Shown one piece after another: positions 1 through 8,449 of a DNA stretch of 64,000 bases. How positions within the stretch are numbered: the stretch's first letter is position 1; every line of letters starts with the position of its first letter. Origin of the DNA: Acetobacteraceae bacterium (GTDB lineage: Bacteria; Pseudomonadota; Alphaproteobacteria; Acetobacterales; Acetobacteraceae). The translations under genes were made by a program, and so were the position numbers. Under the pieces are notes generated by a model that did not search any database, had not been told where the DNA came from, and saw only the letters and a list, made by a program, of their open reading frames with translations. The DNA is taken from contig JAIXWG010000022.1 of NCBI GenBank assembly GCA_027482245.1, positions 1 to 64,000 of the forward strand, read 5' to 3'.

Positions 1-1887
1 CGCCTGCCCTGGGGCGGGCATATGGGCCTGGCCTCGATGCCGGAGGTCTATCGCCGCATCCGGGAAGCCGGCGTCACCATCGTCTTCGTCAACACCCGCG
101 CCCAGTCGGAGCTCTGCTTCCAGGCGCTGTGGAAGATGAACGACGACAACCTGCCGATCGGCCTGCACCACGGGTCGCTGACGGTGGAGCAGCGCCGCAA
201 GGTGGAGGCCGCGATGGCGGCGGGGCGGCTGCGGGCGGTGGTGGCGACGGCCTCCCTCGACCTCGGCATCGACTGGGGCGCGGTGGACCAGGTGGTGCAG
301 GTCGGCGCGCCGAAGGGCGTCGCGCGCCTGCTCCAGCGCATCGGCCGCGCCAACCACCGGATGGATGAGGCGAGCGAGGCCGTGCTGGTCCCCGCCAACC
401 GCTTCGAGGTCATCGAATGCACCGCCGCCCGCCAGGCCATCGCGGCGCATGAGCTGGATGGAGACCCGCCGCGGCCCGGCGGGCTCGACGTGCTGGCGCA
501 GCACATCCTGGCCGTCGCCGTCGCCGGCCCCTTCCTGCCGGATGATCTCTATGCGGAGGTCACGCGTGCCGCGCCCTATGCGGCGCTGGCCCGGCGGGAC
601 TTCGACGATGCGCTGCGCTTCGTCGAGGATGGCGGCTACGCGCTGCAGACCTATGACCGCTTCCGCAAGCTGTTCCGCGACGCCCAGGGCTACGTCCATG
701 TGAAGACGACGGCCGTCGCCCGGCAGCTCCGCATGAACCTTGGCACCATCGTCGAGACGCCACTCATGAAAGTGCGGCTGCGCGGCGGCGGCGTGCTGGG
801 GGAGGTGGAGGAATGGTTCGTCTCCACCCTGACGCCCGGCGACTGCTTCATCTTCGCGGGCCAGCTGCTGCGCTTCGAAGGGCTGGACACCACCGCCTGC
901 CTGGTGACGCGCGGCGGCGAGGGCGAGCCCCGCGTGCCCGCCTATGCCGGCAGCCGCATGCCGCTGACGACCTACCTCGCCGCCCGCGTCCGCGCGATCC
1001 TCGCCGATCCCAAGGCCTGGAAGGCGCTTCCCGCCCCCGTGCAGGAATGGCTGCGCCTGCAGCAGAAGCAGTCGGAGCTGCCGCCGCGCGACGGGCTGCT
1101 GGTGGAGACCTTTCCGCGCGGCGAGAAGTGGTTCCTCGTCGCCTACTGCTTCGAAGGGCGGCTCGCCCACCAGTCGCTCGGCATGCTGGTGACGAAGCGG
1201 ATGGAGAAGCTCGGCATGGCGCCGCTCGGCTACCTCGCCACCGACTACGTCCTGGCCGCCTGGTCCGCCTTCGAACCCACCGGCGTGGAGCGGCTGTTCG
1301 AGGAGGACATATTGGGGGAGGAGCTGGAGGAGTGGATGGCGGAAAGCTCCATGCTCCGCCGCACCTTCCGCAACATCGCGACCATCGCGGGCCTGATCGA
1401 GAAGAACCATCCCGGGCAGGAGAAGTCCGGCCGGCAGATGACGATGAATGCCGACCTGATCTACGACGTGCTCCGCAAGCACGAACCCGACCACATCCTG
1501 CTGCGCGCGACGCGGCAGGAAGCCGCGGCGGGGCTGACGGACGTGGCCCGCATCGGCCTGATCCTGGCCCGCGCCAAAGCCGGCGGCATCCGCCACCGGG
1601 CGCTCGACCGCGTCTCGCCGCTGGCCGTGCCGGCGCTGATCGAGGAAGGCCGCGAATGGGTGGCCGGCGGCGCGGAGGATGCGCTGCTGGCGGAGGCCGA
1701 GAGCATGGTCGCCGACGCGACCCTCGGCACCGATGCCTTCAACGAGGTCCTGGCCAATGTGACCGAGGCCATTCCCCCCCGCGGCGACCGCGACAGGGTG
1801 CGCCGCCCCCGCGACCGCGACGGGAACCGCCGCTACAACCGCTTCGTCCGCACCGCCCCCAAGAACCTCGGAAGCCCCGATCGATGA
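1..1887 (+). CDS. Ligase-associated Lhr-like DEXH-box helicase (3' part)
   Basis: The frame is open from base 1, so the gene starts left of the window; 628 codons are visible of a family usually about 800 to 850 residues long. What is seen begins just before the second RecA-like domain: motif V (ATASLDLGID) near 244-272 and motif VI (QRIGRANHR) near 333-360. The winged-helix and Lhr-type C-terminal regions follow. Family members act with an ATP-dependent ligase and an exonuclease in DNA damage response. The stop overlaps the start of pdeM (ATGA), the usual order of this operon, so the ligase and exonuclease genes are expected just outside the left edge. Confidence 0.9.
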   Translation, partial: RLPWGGHMGLASMPEVYRRIREAGVTIVFVNTRAQSELCFQALWKMNDDNLPIGLHHGSLTVEQRRKVEAAMAAGRLRAVVATASLDLGIDWGAVDQVVQVGAPKGVARLLQRIGRANHRMDEASEAVLVPANRFEVIECTAARQAIAAHELDGDPPRPGGLDVLAQHILAVAVAGPFLPDDLYAEVTRAAPYAALARRDFDDALRFVEDGGYALQTYDRFRKLFRDAQGYVHVKTTAVARQLRMNLGTIVETPLMKVRLRGGGVLGEVEEWFVSTLTPGDCFIFAGQLLRFEGLDTTACLVTRGGEGEPRVPAYAGSRMPLTTYLAARVRAILADPKAWKALPAPVQEWLRLQQKQSELPPRDGLLVETFPRGEKWFLVAYCFEGRLAHQSLGMLVTKRMEKLGMAPLGYLATDYVLAAWSAFEPTGVERLFEEDILGEELEEWMAESSMLRRTFRNIATIAGLIEKNHPGQEKSGRQMTMNADLIYDVLRKHEPDHILLRATRQEAAAGLTDVARIGLILARAKAGGIRHRALDRVSPLAVPALIEEGREWVAGGAEDALLAEAESMVADATLGTDAFNEVLANVTEAIPPRGDRDRVRRPRDRDGNRRYNRFVRTAPKNLGSPDR

Positions 1888-2609
1888 CTGCCGCCCCGCT
1901 CCACATGGCCGGCCAGCGCCTGATGCTGGACCCCGCCGGAATCTGCGCCTGGCCCGCCCAGAAGCTGATGGCCGTGACGGACCTGCACCTGGAAAAGGGC
2001 AGCCACTTCGCCGCCCGCGGCCAGTTCGTGCCGCCCTACGACACGCGGGAGACGCTGGACCGCCTCGGCGCCGCGCTCCGCAAGTGGAACCCGCAGAAGC
2101 TCGTCCTGATGGGCGACAGCTTCCATGACCGCCATGGCTGCGCGCGCCTGCCGCCCGCGGATTGCGCGACGCTGAAGCGGCTGCTGGAGGGGCGGGAGGT
2201 GACCTGGCTGCTCGGCAACCACGATCCCGAGCCGCCCGAAGGCCTGCCGGGCACGGCCGTCACGGAACTCCGCATCGGCGCCATCATGTTCCGGCATGAA
2301 GCCGATCCGGCGCGCCTGCCGCTCGGCGTCATCGAGGTTTCCGGACATTTCCACCCCAAGGCCACGATGGCGGTGCGGGGCGGCGGCGTGACGCGGCCGT
2401 GTTTCCTGACGGATGGGCGGCGCCTGATGCTGCCGGCCTTCGGCGCCTTCACCGGCGGGCTCGACATCCGCGACCCCGCCATCGCCCGCCTGTTCCACCG
2501 TGGCGGCCGCGCCTTCCTGATCGGCCAGGAACGCCTCTACAGCTTCGCCACCGGCCCGCTTCGCGGCGCCATGCGCGCCATGGAGGCCGAGGCCGCCACG
2601 GCCCCCTGA
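1884..2609 (+). CDS. pdeM: Ligase-associated metallophosphoesterase PdeM
   Basis: A 241-residue calcineurin-like phosphoesterase. The metal-binding motifs are all visible in order: DLHLEKG, GDSFHD, GNHD and GHFHPK. The ATG at 1884 overlaps the helicase stop by four bases, which fixes the start and implies translational coupling. Known PdeM proteins are the nuclease/phosphoesterase member of the ligase-associated DNA damage response operon with the Lhr-like helicase. The last residues (about 225-241) are a loose Ala/Glu tail. A GC-rich hairpin repeat follows 10 bases after the stop and probably ends the transcript. Confidence 0.9.
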   Translation: MTAAPLHMAGQRLMLDPAGICAWPAQKLMAVTDLHLEKGSHFAARGQFVPPYDTRETLDRLGAALRKWNPQKLVLMGDSFHDRHGCARLPPADCATLKRLLEGREVTWLLGNHDPEPPEGLPGTAVTELRIGAIMFRHEADPARLPLGVIEVSGHFHPKATMAVRGGGVTRPCFLTDGRRLMLPAFGAFTGGLDIRDPAIARLFHRGGRAFLIGQERLYSFATGPLRGAMRAMEAEAATAP

Positions 2610-2619
2610 ACACGAAAAG

Positions 2620-2645
2620 CCCTCCCCCGCGCGTGCGGGGGAGGG
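2620..2645. repeat. REP-like intergenic hairpin (copy 1)
   Basis: Perfect 11-bp inverted repeat, CCCTCCCCCGC (2620-2630) and GCGGGGGAGGG (2635-2645), loop GCGT, followed by a G-rich tail (TGGGTGGGGG). The same two arms recur at 9922-9947. It lies between the convergent pdeM and fasciclin genes and could serve as a transcription end signal for both, although no U-run follows. Confidence 0.8.
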
Positions 2646-2668
2646 TTGGGTGGGGGTTTAGGCGCCCC

Positions 2669-3259
2669 TTATGGCCAGATCACCTGGTCGATGGCATGGA
2701 TGATGCCGTTGCTGGCCATGATGTCGGCCTGCACGACCTGCGCCGGACGGGCGGAGACATTGGCGCCGGCGGCACCGAAGCCCGCGATCTGCTGCGCCGG
2801 GGCCGGGTTCTGCAGCGACAGGCGGCCATTGGCGGAGGACAGCGCGATGTCGGAGCCGTTCACCGTGCGCAGGCGGCGGTCGCCGGACAGGTCGGCGGCG
2901 CGCAGCACGCCCGGGACGGTGTGGTAGTCGATCAGCGCGCCAAGGCGCAGGCGGTCCACCTCGTTCCGGTTCTGGCCGGACTGGCCGCCACCCAGCAGCT
3001 GGTCGATGAGGCCGGACGGCGCGCCCGCGAAGGCCGCGTCGATCGGCGCGAAGACGGTCATCGGCGCCGCCTGGCGGAACTTCTCCACCATGCTGCCGCG
3101 GGTGATGATGTTGAGGAATTCGGTGAAGCGGCTGTCACCGGCCATGGTGTCGGCCAGCGTGCGGACCTGCGTCTGGGCGCGGAGCACCGTCGGCGCGGCC
3201 AGAATGCCGGCACCCGCCATGGCGAGCGTGAAAAGCCCGCGCCTCTGCATCGGGATCAT
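2669..3259 (-). CDS. Secreted fasciclin (FAS1) domain protein
   Basis: A 196-residue protein with a leader (MIPMQRRGLFTLAMAGAG...) ending near an Ala-x-Ala type site before TQVRTLAD, then one FAS1 domain. FAS1 hallmarks seen are TVFAPIDAAF, a YHTVPG motif and the closing NGIIHAIDQV. FAS1 domains mediate cell-surface adhesion; the protein is probably periplasmic or secreted. The start at 3259 was chosen because AAGGA lies eight bases before it; another in-frame ATG at 3268 has that same sequence directly against it. It converges with pdeM and diverges from the photolyase gene. Confidence 0.85.
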   Translation of the reverse strand: MIPMQRRGLFTLAMAGAGILAAPTVLRAQTQVRTLADTMAGDSRFTEFLNIITRGSMVEKFRQAAPMTVFAPIDAAFAGAPSGLIDQLLGGGQSGQNRNEVDRLRLGALIDYHTVPGVLRAADLSGDRRLRTVNGSDIALSSANGRLSLQNPAPAQQIAGFGAAGANVSARPAQVVQADIMASNGIIHAIDQVIWP

Positions 3260-3409
3260 GCGTCTCATCCTTGTTCCGTGTCCCGCCAGGCCGGCCATCC
3301 ACCAAGGGTGGTCGTTCCGGCATCTTGCGGTCGGCCATCCAACGCGGCGAACCCGCGATGGTTCTCTCGGGATGCTCGCGCCGAGCGCGTTTCGTCCTAC
3401 ATGAGGGGG

Positions 3410-4891
3410 ATGACTGCGAACGCCGCCTCCCCTGCCCCCGCCCTGCTGTGGTTCCGCCATGACCTGCGCCTCGCCGACCATCGCGCGCTGGAAGCCGCCC
3501 GCGCCGGCGGGCGCCGCCTGCTGCCGGTCTTCGTCCTGGACGACGACGCCGCGGGCGACTGGGCCCATGGCGGCGCGTCCCGCTGGTGGCTGAAGGGCAG
3601 CCTGGAGTCGCTCGGGCGGTCGCTCGCCGCGCGCGGCGCGCCCCTGCTGCTGGCGAAGGGCCGGGCGGAGACGATCATCCCGGCGCTGGCCGCCGCCATC
3701 GGCGCGACGGAGGTCCATGCCGGCCGCGGCTATGAGCCCTGGGCCCGCGACCAGTCCCGCCGGGTGCATGAGGCGCTGGCCGGCGACGGGCGGGCGCTGC
3801 ACCTGCACACGACGGCGATCCTGCGGGAGCCGCACGGCTTCGGGTCCGGCAGCGGCAAGCCCTATGCCGTCTATTCGCCCTTCGCCAAGACCCTGCTGGC
3901 CGCCGGCGACCCGCCACCGCCCCTGCCCGCGCCCGACCGCATCCCGGGCGTCGCGGCGCCTGCGGGGGGCGAGACGCTGGAGAGCCTCGGCCTCTATCCC
4001 GTGAAGGGGGAGCCCGACTGGGCGCGGGACTTCGGCGCGATGTGGCAGCCCGGGGAGGACGGCGCGGCCGCGCGGATCGCCCGCTTCACGGCAAAGGCGC
4101 TCGGCCGCTACGACAGCGACCGCAACCTGCCGGGCGTCGAGGGATCCTCCGGCCTCTCCCCGCATCTCCGGTGGGGGGAGGTCTCGCCCGTCCAGGTCTG
4201 GCACGCCGCCCGCGCGGCCGGGGCCGCGGCGGGGGCGACGGAGACCTTCCTGAAGGAGATCCTCTGGCGCGAATTCGCCTACCACCTGCTGTGGCACCGG
4301 CCGGAGATGCCGAAGCGCGCGCTGCGGGGCGAATTCGATGCCTTCCCCTGGGCGCCCGACACCAGGCTGCTGGAGGCCTGGCAGCGGGGCCGCACGGGCT
4401 ATCCCATCGTCGATGCCGGCATGCGGCAACTCTGGCAGCGCGGCTGGATGCACAACCGCGTGCGGATGATCGCCGCCAGCCTGCTGGTGAAGCACCTGAT
4501 GCAGCCCTGGCAGGCCGGGGAGGCTTGGTTCCACGACACGCTGGTCGATGCCGACCTCGCTTCCAACAGCGCGTCCTGGCAATGGGTGGCGGGCTGCGGG
4601 ACGGATGCCGCGCCCTATTTCCGCGTCTTCAACCCGGTCCTGCAGGGGGAGAAGTTCGACCCGGACGGCGCCTATGTCCGCGCCTTCGTGCCCGAACTGG
4701 CGAAGCTGCCGGCGGCCTACATCCACAAGCCGTGGGAGGCACCGGCGGGGATCCTCTCGGCCTGCGGCATCCGGCTCGGCGCCACCTATCCGCGGCCGGT
4801 GGTGGACCATGCGGAAGGCCGCGCCCGCGCCCTGGCCGCCTTCGCGGCGCTCAGGAAGCCGGAGGCCCTGCCGGCTGGGGAGGACCGGTGA
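3410..4891 (+). CDS. phrB: Deoxyribodipyrimidine photolyase (cryptochrome/photolyase family)
   Basis: A 493-residue light-driven DNA repair enzyme. The N-terminal antenna domain starts at ALLWFRHDLRLADH. The FAD domain shows WGEVSP, REFAYHLLWHRPEMP, WMHNRVRMIAASLLVKHL and DADLASNSASWQWVAGCG, and the C-terminus has the RPVVDHAEGR segment typical of class I bacterial enzymes. Length fits the family (about 470-490). Two in-frame ATGs (3401, 3410) are possible; 3410 has a GAGGGGG run just before it and 3401 has none. The frame is open far upstream to 2399, but that part has no family similarity. The stop overlaps the next start (TGATG). Confidence 0.92.
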   Translation: MTANAASPAPALLWFRHDLRLADHRALEAARAGGRRLLPVFVLDDDAAGDWAHGGASRWWLKGSLESLGRSLAARGAPLLLAKGRAETIIPALAAAIGATEVHAGRGYEPWARDQSRRVHEALAGDGRALHLHTTAILREPHGFGSGSGKPYAVYSPFAKTLLAAGDPPPPLPAPDRIPGVAAPAGGETLESLGLYPVKGEPDWARDFGAMWQPGEDGAAARIARFTAKALGRYDSDRNLPGVEGSSGLSPHLRWGEVSPVQVWHAARAAGAAAGATETFLKEILWREFAYHLLWHRPEMPKRALRGEFDAFPWAPDTRLLEAWQRGRTGYPIVDAGMRQLWQRGWMHNRVRMIAASLLVKHLMQPWQAGEAWFHDTLVDADLASNSASWQWVAGCGTDAAPYFRVFNPVLQGEKFDPDGAYVRAFVPELAKLPAAYIHKPWEAPAGILSACGIRLGATYPRPVVDHAEGRARALAAFAALRKPEALPAGEDR

Positions 4892-5631
4892 TGCACCCCC
4901 TGCCGGTCCCGGTCGGCCATCTCTGGCGCGGCTTCGCGGGGCTGCGCGTCGTCGCCGACGTGCATGGCGATGCCGAGGCCTTCATCCACGCCATCGAGGG
5001 CGCGCTGGCCGAGGACATGTTCATCATCCAGCTCGGCGACCTGACCGACCACGGGCCGGACAGCCCGGAGGTGCTGCGCCGGATGTTCGCGCTGATCGAC
5101 GAGGGCCGCGGCCTCTTCATCCTCGGCAACCACGACCACAAGCTGCGCCGCGCCTTGACCGGCGCGCCGGTGCGCGGCCAGCCGGAGGGGCTGCACCGGA
5201 CGCTGGCGCAGCTGGACGCCGCGCCGGATGGCGATGCGCTGAAGGCCCGCGCGATCGAGGAGATCGGCCGCGCGCCGGCCTGGGTGCATGATGGCGGGCG
5301 GCTCTTCGTCCATGGCGGCTTCCACCCCGGCATGCTGCACAGCGCGCCGCCGCCCGATGCCGGCGAACGCAAGGCGCAGGGGCTGATGACCCGCGCGCTC
5401 TACGGCCAGGTGACGGGCCGGATGCGCGCCGATGGCTTCCCCGACCGGGTGCATGACTGGGTGGACCGCATCCCGCCCGACATGGTGGTGGTCTGCGGCC
5501 ATGACCGGCGCAGCACCGATGGCCGGCCCTACGTCGCGGAAGGTGCGCAGGGCGGCCGGGCGATCTTCGTGGATTGCGGCGCGGGCAAGGGCGGGCACCT
5601 GGCCTGGATCGACATGCCGGCCTGGGCCTGA
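4891..5631 (+). CDS. Calcineurin-like phosphoesterase, PPP type
   Basis: A 246-residue metallophosphoesterase with the PPP-family signature set: DVHGD near residue 22, LGDLTDHGPDS, GNHDHKLRR, VHGGFHP and CGHDRR. It resembles serine/threonine phosphatases and diadenosine-tetraphosphatase-like enzymes; the substrate cannot be read from the sequence. The start ATG shares one base with the photolyase stop and has GGGGAGGA seven bases upstream, so the two are cotranslated. It is the third phosphoesterase-class or repair gene in this block, although a direct link to photorepair is only inference from position. Confidence 0.85.
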   Translation: MHPLPVPVGHLWRGFAGLRVVADVHGDAEAFIHAIEGALAEDMFIIQLGDLTDHGPDSPEVLRRMFALIDEGRGLFILGNHDHKLRRALTGAPVRGQPEGLHRTLAQLDAAPDGDALKARAIEEIGRAPAWVHDGGRLFVHGGFHPGMLHSAPPPDAGERKAQGLMTRALYGQVTGRMRADGFPDRVHDWVDRIPPDMVVVCGHDRRSTDGRPYVAEGAQGGRAIFVDCGAGKGGHLAWIDMPAWA

Positions 5632-5726
5632 GAGGGTCGGGGCGTGACCGCCGCCACGCAATTGACGCAGATCATCGTGCGGCTGCGCGGCCCGGCGCAG
5701 CCTGCCACCGCGACGGAGACACCCCG

Positions 5727-6695
5727 ATGACCGAAGACGGCACCGCCCTGCCCGCCCCGCCGGCCCCGGAAGCCGCCGATGGCATCGCCCATGCCGCGGC
5801 GGACCTCGCCCGCCCGCATCGCCGCGCGGCGCCGAGACACGACCCCGAAGCCGTGCGCCGCGCCTTCGAGACCGGCGAATACCCCTACGAGACCCGCCTG
5901 ACGGAGAAGGAATACCTGGCGCGGGTGAAGCCGCTGCAGGTGGAGCTGCTGAAGGCGCAGGCCTGGGTGAAGGACGCCAACGAACGCATCGTCATCCTGT
6001 TCGAGGGCCGCGACGCCGCCGGCAAGGGCGGCACCATCAAGCGCTTCATGGAACACCTGAACCCCCGCGCCGCCCGCGTCGTGGCGCTGGAGAAGCCGAC
6101 CGAGCGCGAGCGCACGCAATGGTACTTCCAGCGCTACGTCCAGCACCTGCCCGCCGGCGGCGACATCGTCTTCTTCGACCGCTCCTGGTACAACCGCGCG
6201 GGCGTGGAACGCGTGATGGGCTTCTGCAGCCCCTCCGAATACCTGGAGTTCATGCGCCAGGCGCCGGAGCTGGAGCGGATGCTGACGCGGTCGGGCATCC
6301 GCCTCTTCAAGTTCTGGTTCAGCGTGACCCGCGACGAGCAGCTGAAGCGGTTCGAGGCGCGGGAGACCGATCCGCTGAAGCAGTGGAAGCTCTCGCCCAT
6401 CGACAAGGCGAGCCTAGACAAGTGGGACGACTACACGGAGGCGAAGGAGGCGATGTTCTTCTACACCGACACCGCCGACGCGCCCTGGACCATCGTGAAG
6501 TCGAACGACAAGCGCCGCGCGCGGCTGGAAGCGATGCGCCACTTCCTCCATGCCCTGCCCTATGAAGGCAAGGACGAGCATGTAGTGCATGCGCCGGACC
6601 CGCTGATCGTCGGCGGCGCGGGGCATGTCATCGGCCGGGCGTCCGGCATCCTCGGCACCGCGCTGCACCCGGACCAGCGGCGCGGCGCGAAGTAG
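5727..6695 (+). CDS. ppk2: Polyphosphate kinase 2 family protein
   Basis: A 322-residue P-loop kinase that transfers phosphate between polyphosphate and nucleotides. The Walker A-like loop GRDAAGKGG lies at about residues 94-102 and the Walker B/lid motif DRSWYNRAGVE at about 151. The ending GFCSPSEY, KFWFSV and KSNDKRRARL segments match single-domain PPK2. An N-terminal extension of about 60 Ala/Pro-rich residues is not part of the core. GGAG lies eight bases before the ATG. Whether it prefers GDP or ADP cannot be decided here. The gap to the preceding gene is 95 bases, so it may have its own promoter. Confidence 0.92.
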   Translation: MTEDGTALPAPPAPEAADGIAHAAADLARPHRRAAPRHDPEAVRRAFETGEYPYETRLTEKEYLARVKPLQVELLKAQAWVKDANERIVILFEGRDAAGKGGTIKRFMEHLNPRAARVVALEKPTERERTQWYFQRYVQHLPAGGDIVFFDRSWYNRAGVERVMGFCSPSEYLEFMRQAPELERMLTRSGIRLFKFWFSVTRDEQLKRFEARETDPLKQWKLSPIDKASLDKWDDYTEAKEAMFFYTDTADAPWTIVKSNDKRRARLEAMRHFLHALPYEGKDEHVVHAPDPLIVGGAGHVIGRASGILGTALHPDQRRGAK

Positions 6696-6741
6696 CCCTG
6701 CCCCCACCGGCGGGCTACACCACCCGCCGGAGGATGCCGCC

Positions 6742-7698
6742 ATGACCGACCTGCCGACGCGCGTGGAGATCCGGGAGGAAGGCCCCCGGGAAGGCTTCCA
6801 GATCGAGCCTGGCCCGATCCCGACCGCGCGCAAGATCGCGCTGGTGGATGCGCTGTCGGCCACGGGCCTGCACCACATCCAGGTCTGCTCCTTCGTCAGC
6901 CCGAAGATCGTGCCGGGCTGGGCGGATGCGGAGCAGGTGGCGGCGGGGTTCGAGCCCAGGCCCGGCGTGACCTACACCGCGCTCTGGTTCAACGCCGCCG
7001 GCATGAACCGCGCGCTCGGCTTCCGCGACCGGATGAAGGTGGAGACGGCGGTGACCGTCGTGGCCAGCGAGGCCTTTTCGCTCAAGAACCTCAACCGCGA
7101 CCGCGCGAAGAACATCGAGGCGCAGCACGTCAATGTCCGCGCCCACCAGGAAGCGGGCGTGCCGGTGACGCGCATCAGCGTCCAGGCCGCCTTCGGCTGC
7201 AACTATTCGGGCGACGTGCCGGTAACGGCCGTGATCCAGGCGCTGGAGGATGCCTTCGCCATCGGGGCCGCGCATGGGCTGCGCCTGCCGGAGGCGACGC
7301 TGGCCGACACCATGGGCTGGGCGACGCCGGCGCGGATCGAGCGCGTCGTCGGCGAGGTGCGGAGCCGCTGGCCGGACCTCTCCGTCATCCTGCACCTGCA
7401 CGACACGCGGGGCCTCGGCATCGCCAATGCCCATGCGGGGCTGCGCCTCGGCATCCACCGCTTTGACACCACGGTCGGCGGCCTCGGCGGCTGCCCCTTC
7501 GCCGGCCAGCCCGGCGCGCCCGGCAACATCGCGAGCGAGGAGCTGGTGCTGCTCTGCCAGGAGATGGGGATCGAGACGGGCGTGGACCTCGACGCGCTGG
7601 TGGAGGCCGGGCGGCTGGCGGAGGAGGTGGTCGGCCACCGCCTGCCGAGCACGCTGCTGCGCAGCGGGACGCTGGCGCGGTTCAGGCGGGCAGCTTAG
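6742..7698 (+). CDS. Hydroxymethylglutaryl-CoA lyase family protein
   Basis: A 318-residue TIM-barrel lyase. The metal/substrate loop REEGPREGFQ is near residue 10, HLHDTRGLG near 217, and the HMG-CoA lyase signature GGLGGCPFAGQPGAPGN with its active-site Cys near 255. HMG-CoA lyases split HMG-CoA to acetyl-CoA and acetoacetate in leucine and ketone metabolism; close relatives act on other acyl-CoAs, so the substrate is not certain. CGGAGGA lies about nine bases before the ATG. A strong hairpin follows the stop. It stands alone rather than in a leucine-degradation operon. Confidence 0.85.
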   Translation: MTDLPTRVEIREEGPREGFQIEPGPIPTARKIALVDALSATGLHHIQVCSFVSPKIVPGWADAEQVAAGFEPRPGVTYTALWFNAAGMNRALGFRDRMKVETAVTVVASEAFSLKNLNRDRAKNIEAQHVNVRAHQEAGVPVTRISVQAAFGCNYSGDVPVTAVIQALEDAFAIGAAHGLRLPEATLADTMGWATPARIERVVGEVRSRWPDLSVILHLHDTRGLGIANAHAGLRLGIHRFDTTVGGLGGCPFAGQPGAPGNIASEELVLLCQEMGIETGVDLDALVEAGRLAEEVVGHRLPSTLLRSGTLARFRRAA

Positions 7699-7712
7699 GA
7701 GCGCGGTGACGG

Positions 7713-7738
7713 AGCGCCGGGCGTTGCCGCCCGGCGCT
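7713..7738. terminator. Bidirectional terminator hairpin
   Basis: Perfect 10-bp stem AGCGCCGGGC (7713-7722) and GCCCGGCGCT (7729-7738) with loop GTTGCC, between two convergent genes. The T-run on the plus strand is weak (TTCC), so termination efficiency is inference. Confidence 0.65.
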
Positions 7739-7747
7739 TCCGGCAGG

Positions 7748-8335
7748 TCACGTTACTCGCGCGGTCGATCGTTGGCTCGCGAGTTGCGCGAGCACGGCGT
7801 CGCGTTCTGCCTCGATGGCCGTGACACGCGGTCCGCATCCTGGATCGCTCGAATTGCAACTGCTGCGCGCCTGGGCGATGCGCTCAGCGAAGTCACGCTG
7901 CACGGCCGCGACCCTCGCATCGAAGAAGCTGTCCCGCTCGACCACGGAGGCGAATTGCTGGGGCGGCAGGATGACCGTGATGGTCGCGGGATACTGCGCC
8001 ATGGCGCCGGAGGCCGCGTCCACGGCGAGGCCGATGAACCCGCCCAGCAGGATGTTCCCGGCTGTCATGCCCTGGAATTGCGACGATACGGTCTGGACCG
8101 CCGCCATGGATCCGGACCGCGTGCAGTTCACGGCGAGGTCCTGGCCGGACTTGCTGACATTCGCCGTTCCCGGCGTTGGATTCACGACCGCAACTACATT
8201 GCCGGAACGAACGAGCTGGCAGGTAGCCCCCGGCGGTTCCGTGATGATGGAGACGTTCTGCGAGGTCCCCGTGGTGATCGTCGCGCAGGCCGGCAGCAAG
8301 GCAGCCAGCATCAGCAAGGACAGTAGACGCTTCAT
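7748..8335 (-). CDS. Small lipoprotein of unknown function
   Basis: A 195-residue protein with a lipoprotein signal: Lys-Arg, a hydrophobic stretch and lipobox LLPAC with Cys at position 17. The mature part begins with TITTGTSQNVSIITEPPGATC, a beta-rich segment of the kind seen in PEGA-like envelope lipoproteins. A Gly/Ala-rich stretch (GNILLGGFIGLAVDAASGAMAQ) could insert in the membrane, and the C-terminus is helical with two further Cys (SCNSSDPGCG). The start at 8335 has GAGGA about seven bases upstream, and that site is buried in a hairpin described separately. Function not known. Confidence 0.75.
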   Translation of the reverse strand: MKRLLSLLMLAALLPACATITTGTSQNVSIITEPPGATCQLVRSGNVVAVVNPTPGTANVSKSGQDLAVNCTRSGSMAAVQTVSSQFQGMTAGNILLGGFIGLAVDAASGAMAQYPATITVILPPQQFASVVERDSFFDARVAAVQRDFAERIAQARSSCNSSDPGCGPRVTAIEAERDAVLAQLASQRSTARVT

Positions 8336-8342
8336 GGTGTTT

Positions 8343-8365
8343 CCTCGATGCGACATGCATCGAGG
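8343..8365 (-). promoter_or_regulatory. Inverted repeat covering the ribosome binding site of the lipoprotein gene
   Basis: On the minus strand, CCTCGATGC (8365-8357), five-base loop ATGTC, then GCATCGAGG (8351-8343): a perfect 9-bp inverted repeat. Its 3' arm contains the GAGG of the ribosome binding site of the gene starting at 8335. In RNA it could hide that site; in DNA it could be an operator. Confidence 0.55.
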
Positions 8366-8417
8366 TGATGCTGCCCGCGCGCATGGCGGGTCACAATGAT
8401 TCAATATCGAAATAGTT

Positions 8418-8443
8418 CTTCGATCACGCAAAAGAGATCGAAG
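8418..8443. promoter_or_regulatory. Inverted repeat CTTCGATC/GATCGAAG
   Basis: Perfect 8-bp arms (8418-8425 and 8436-8443) with a 10-base spacer, in a locally AT-richer stretch between the ymdB stop and the lipoprotein start. It could be a hairpin ending the ymdB transcript (minus strand, followed by AACTATTT) or a binding site near the lipoprotein promoter. Confidence 0.4.
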
Positions 8444-8449
8444 CGGGCT

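Noticed and set aside
2399..3409. Upstream extension of the photolyase frame.
   Set aside because: It crosses the fasciclin gene in antisense and has no photolyase similarity before 3401.
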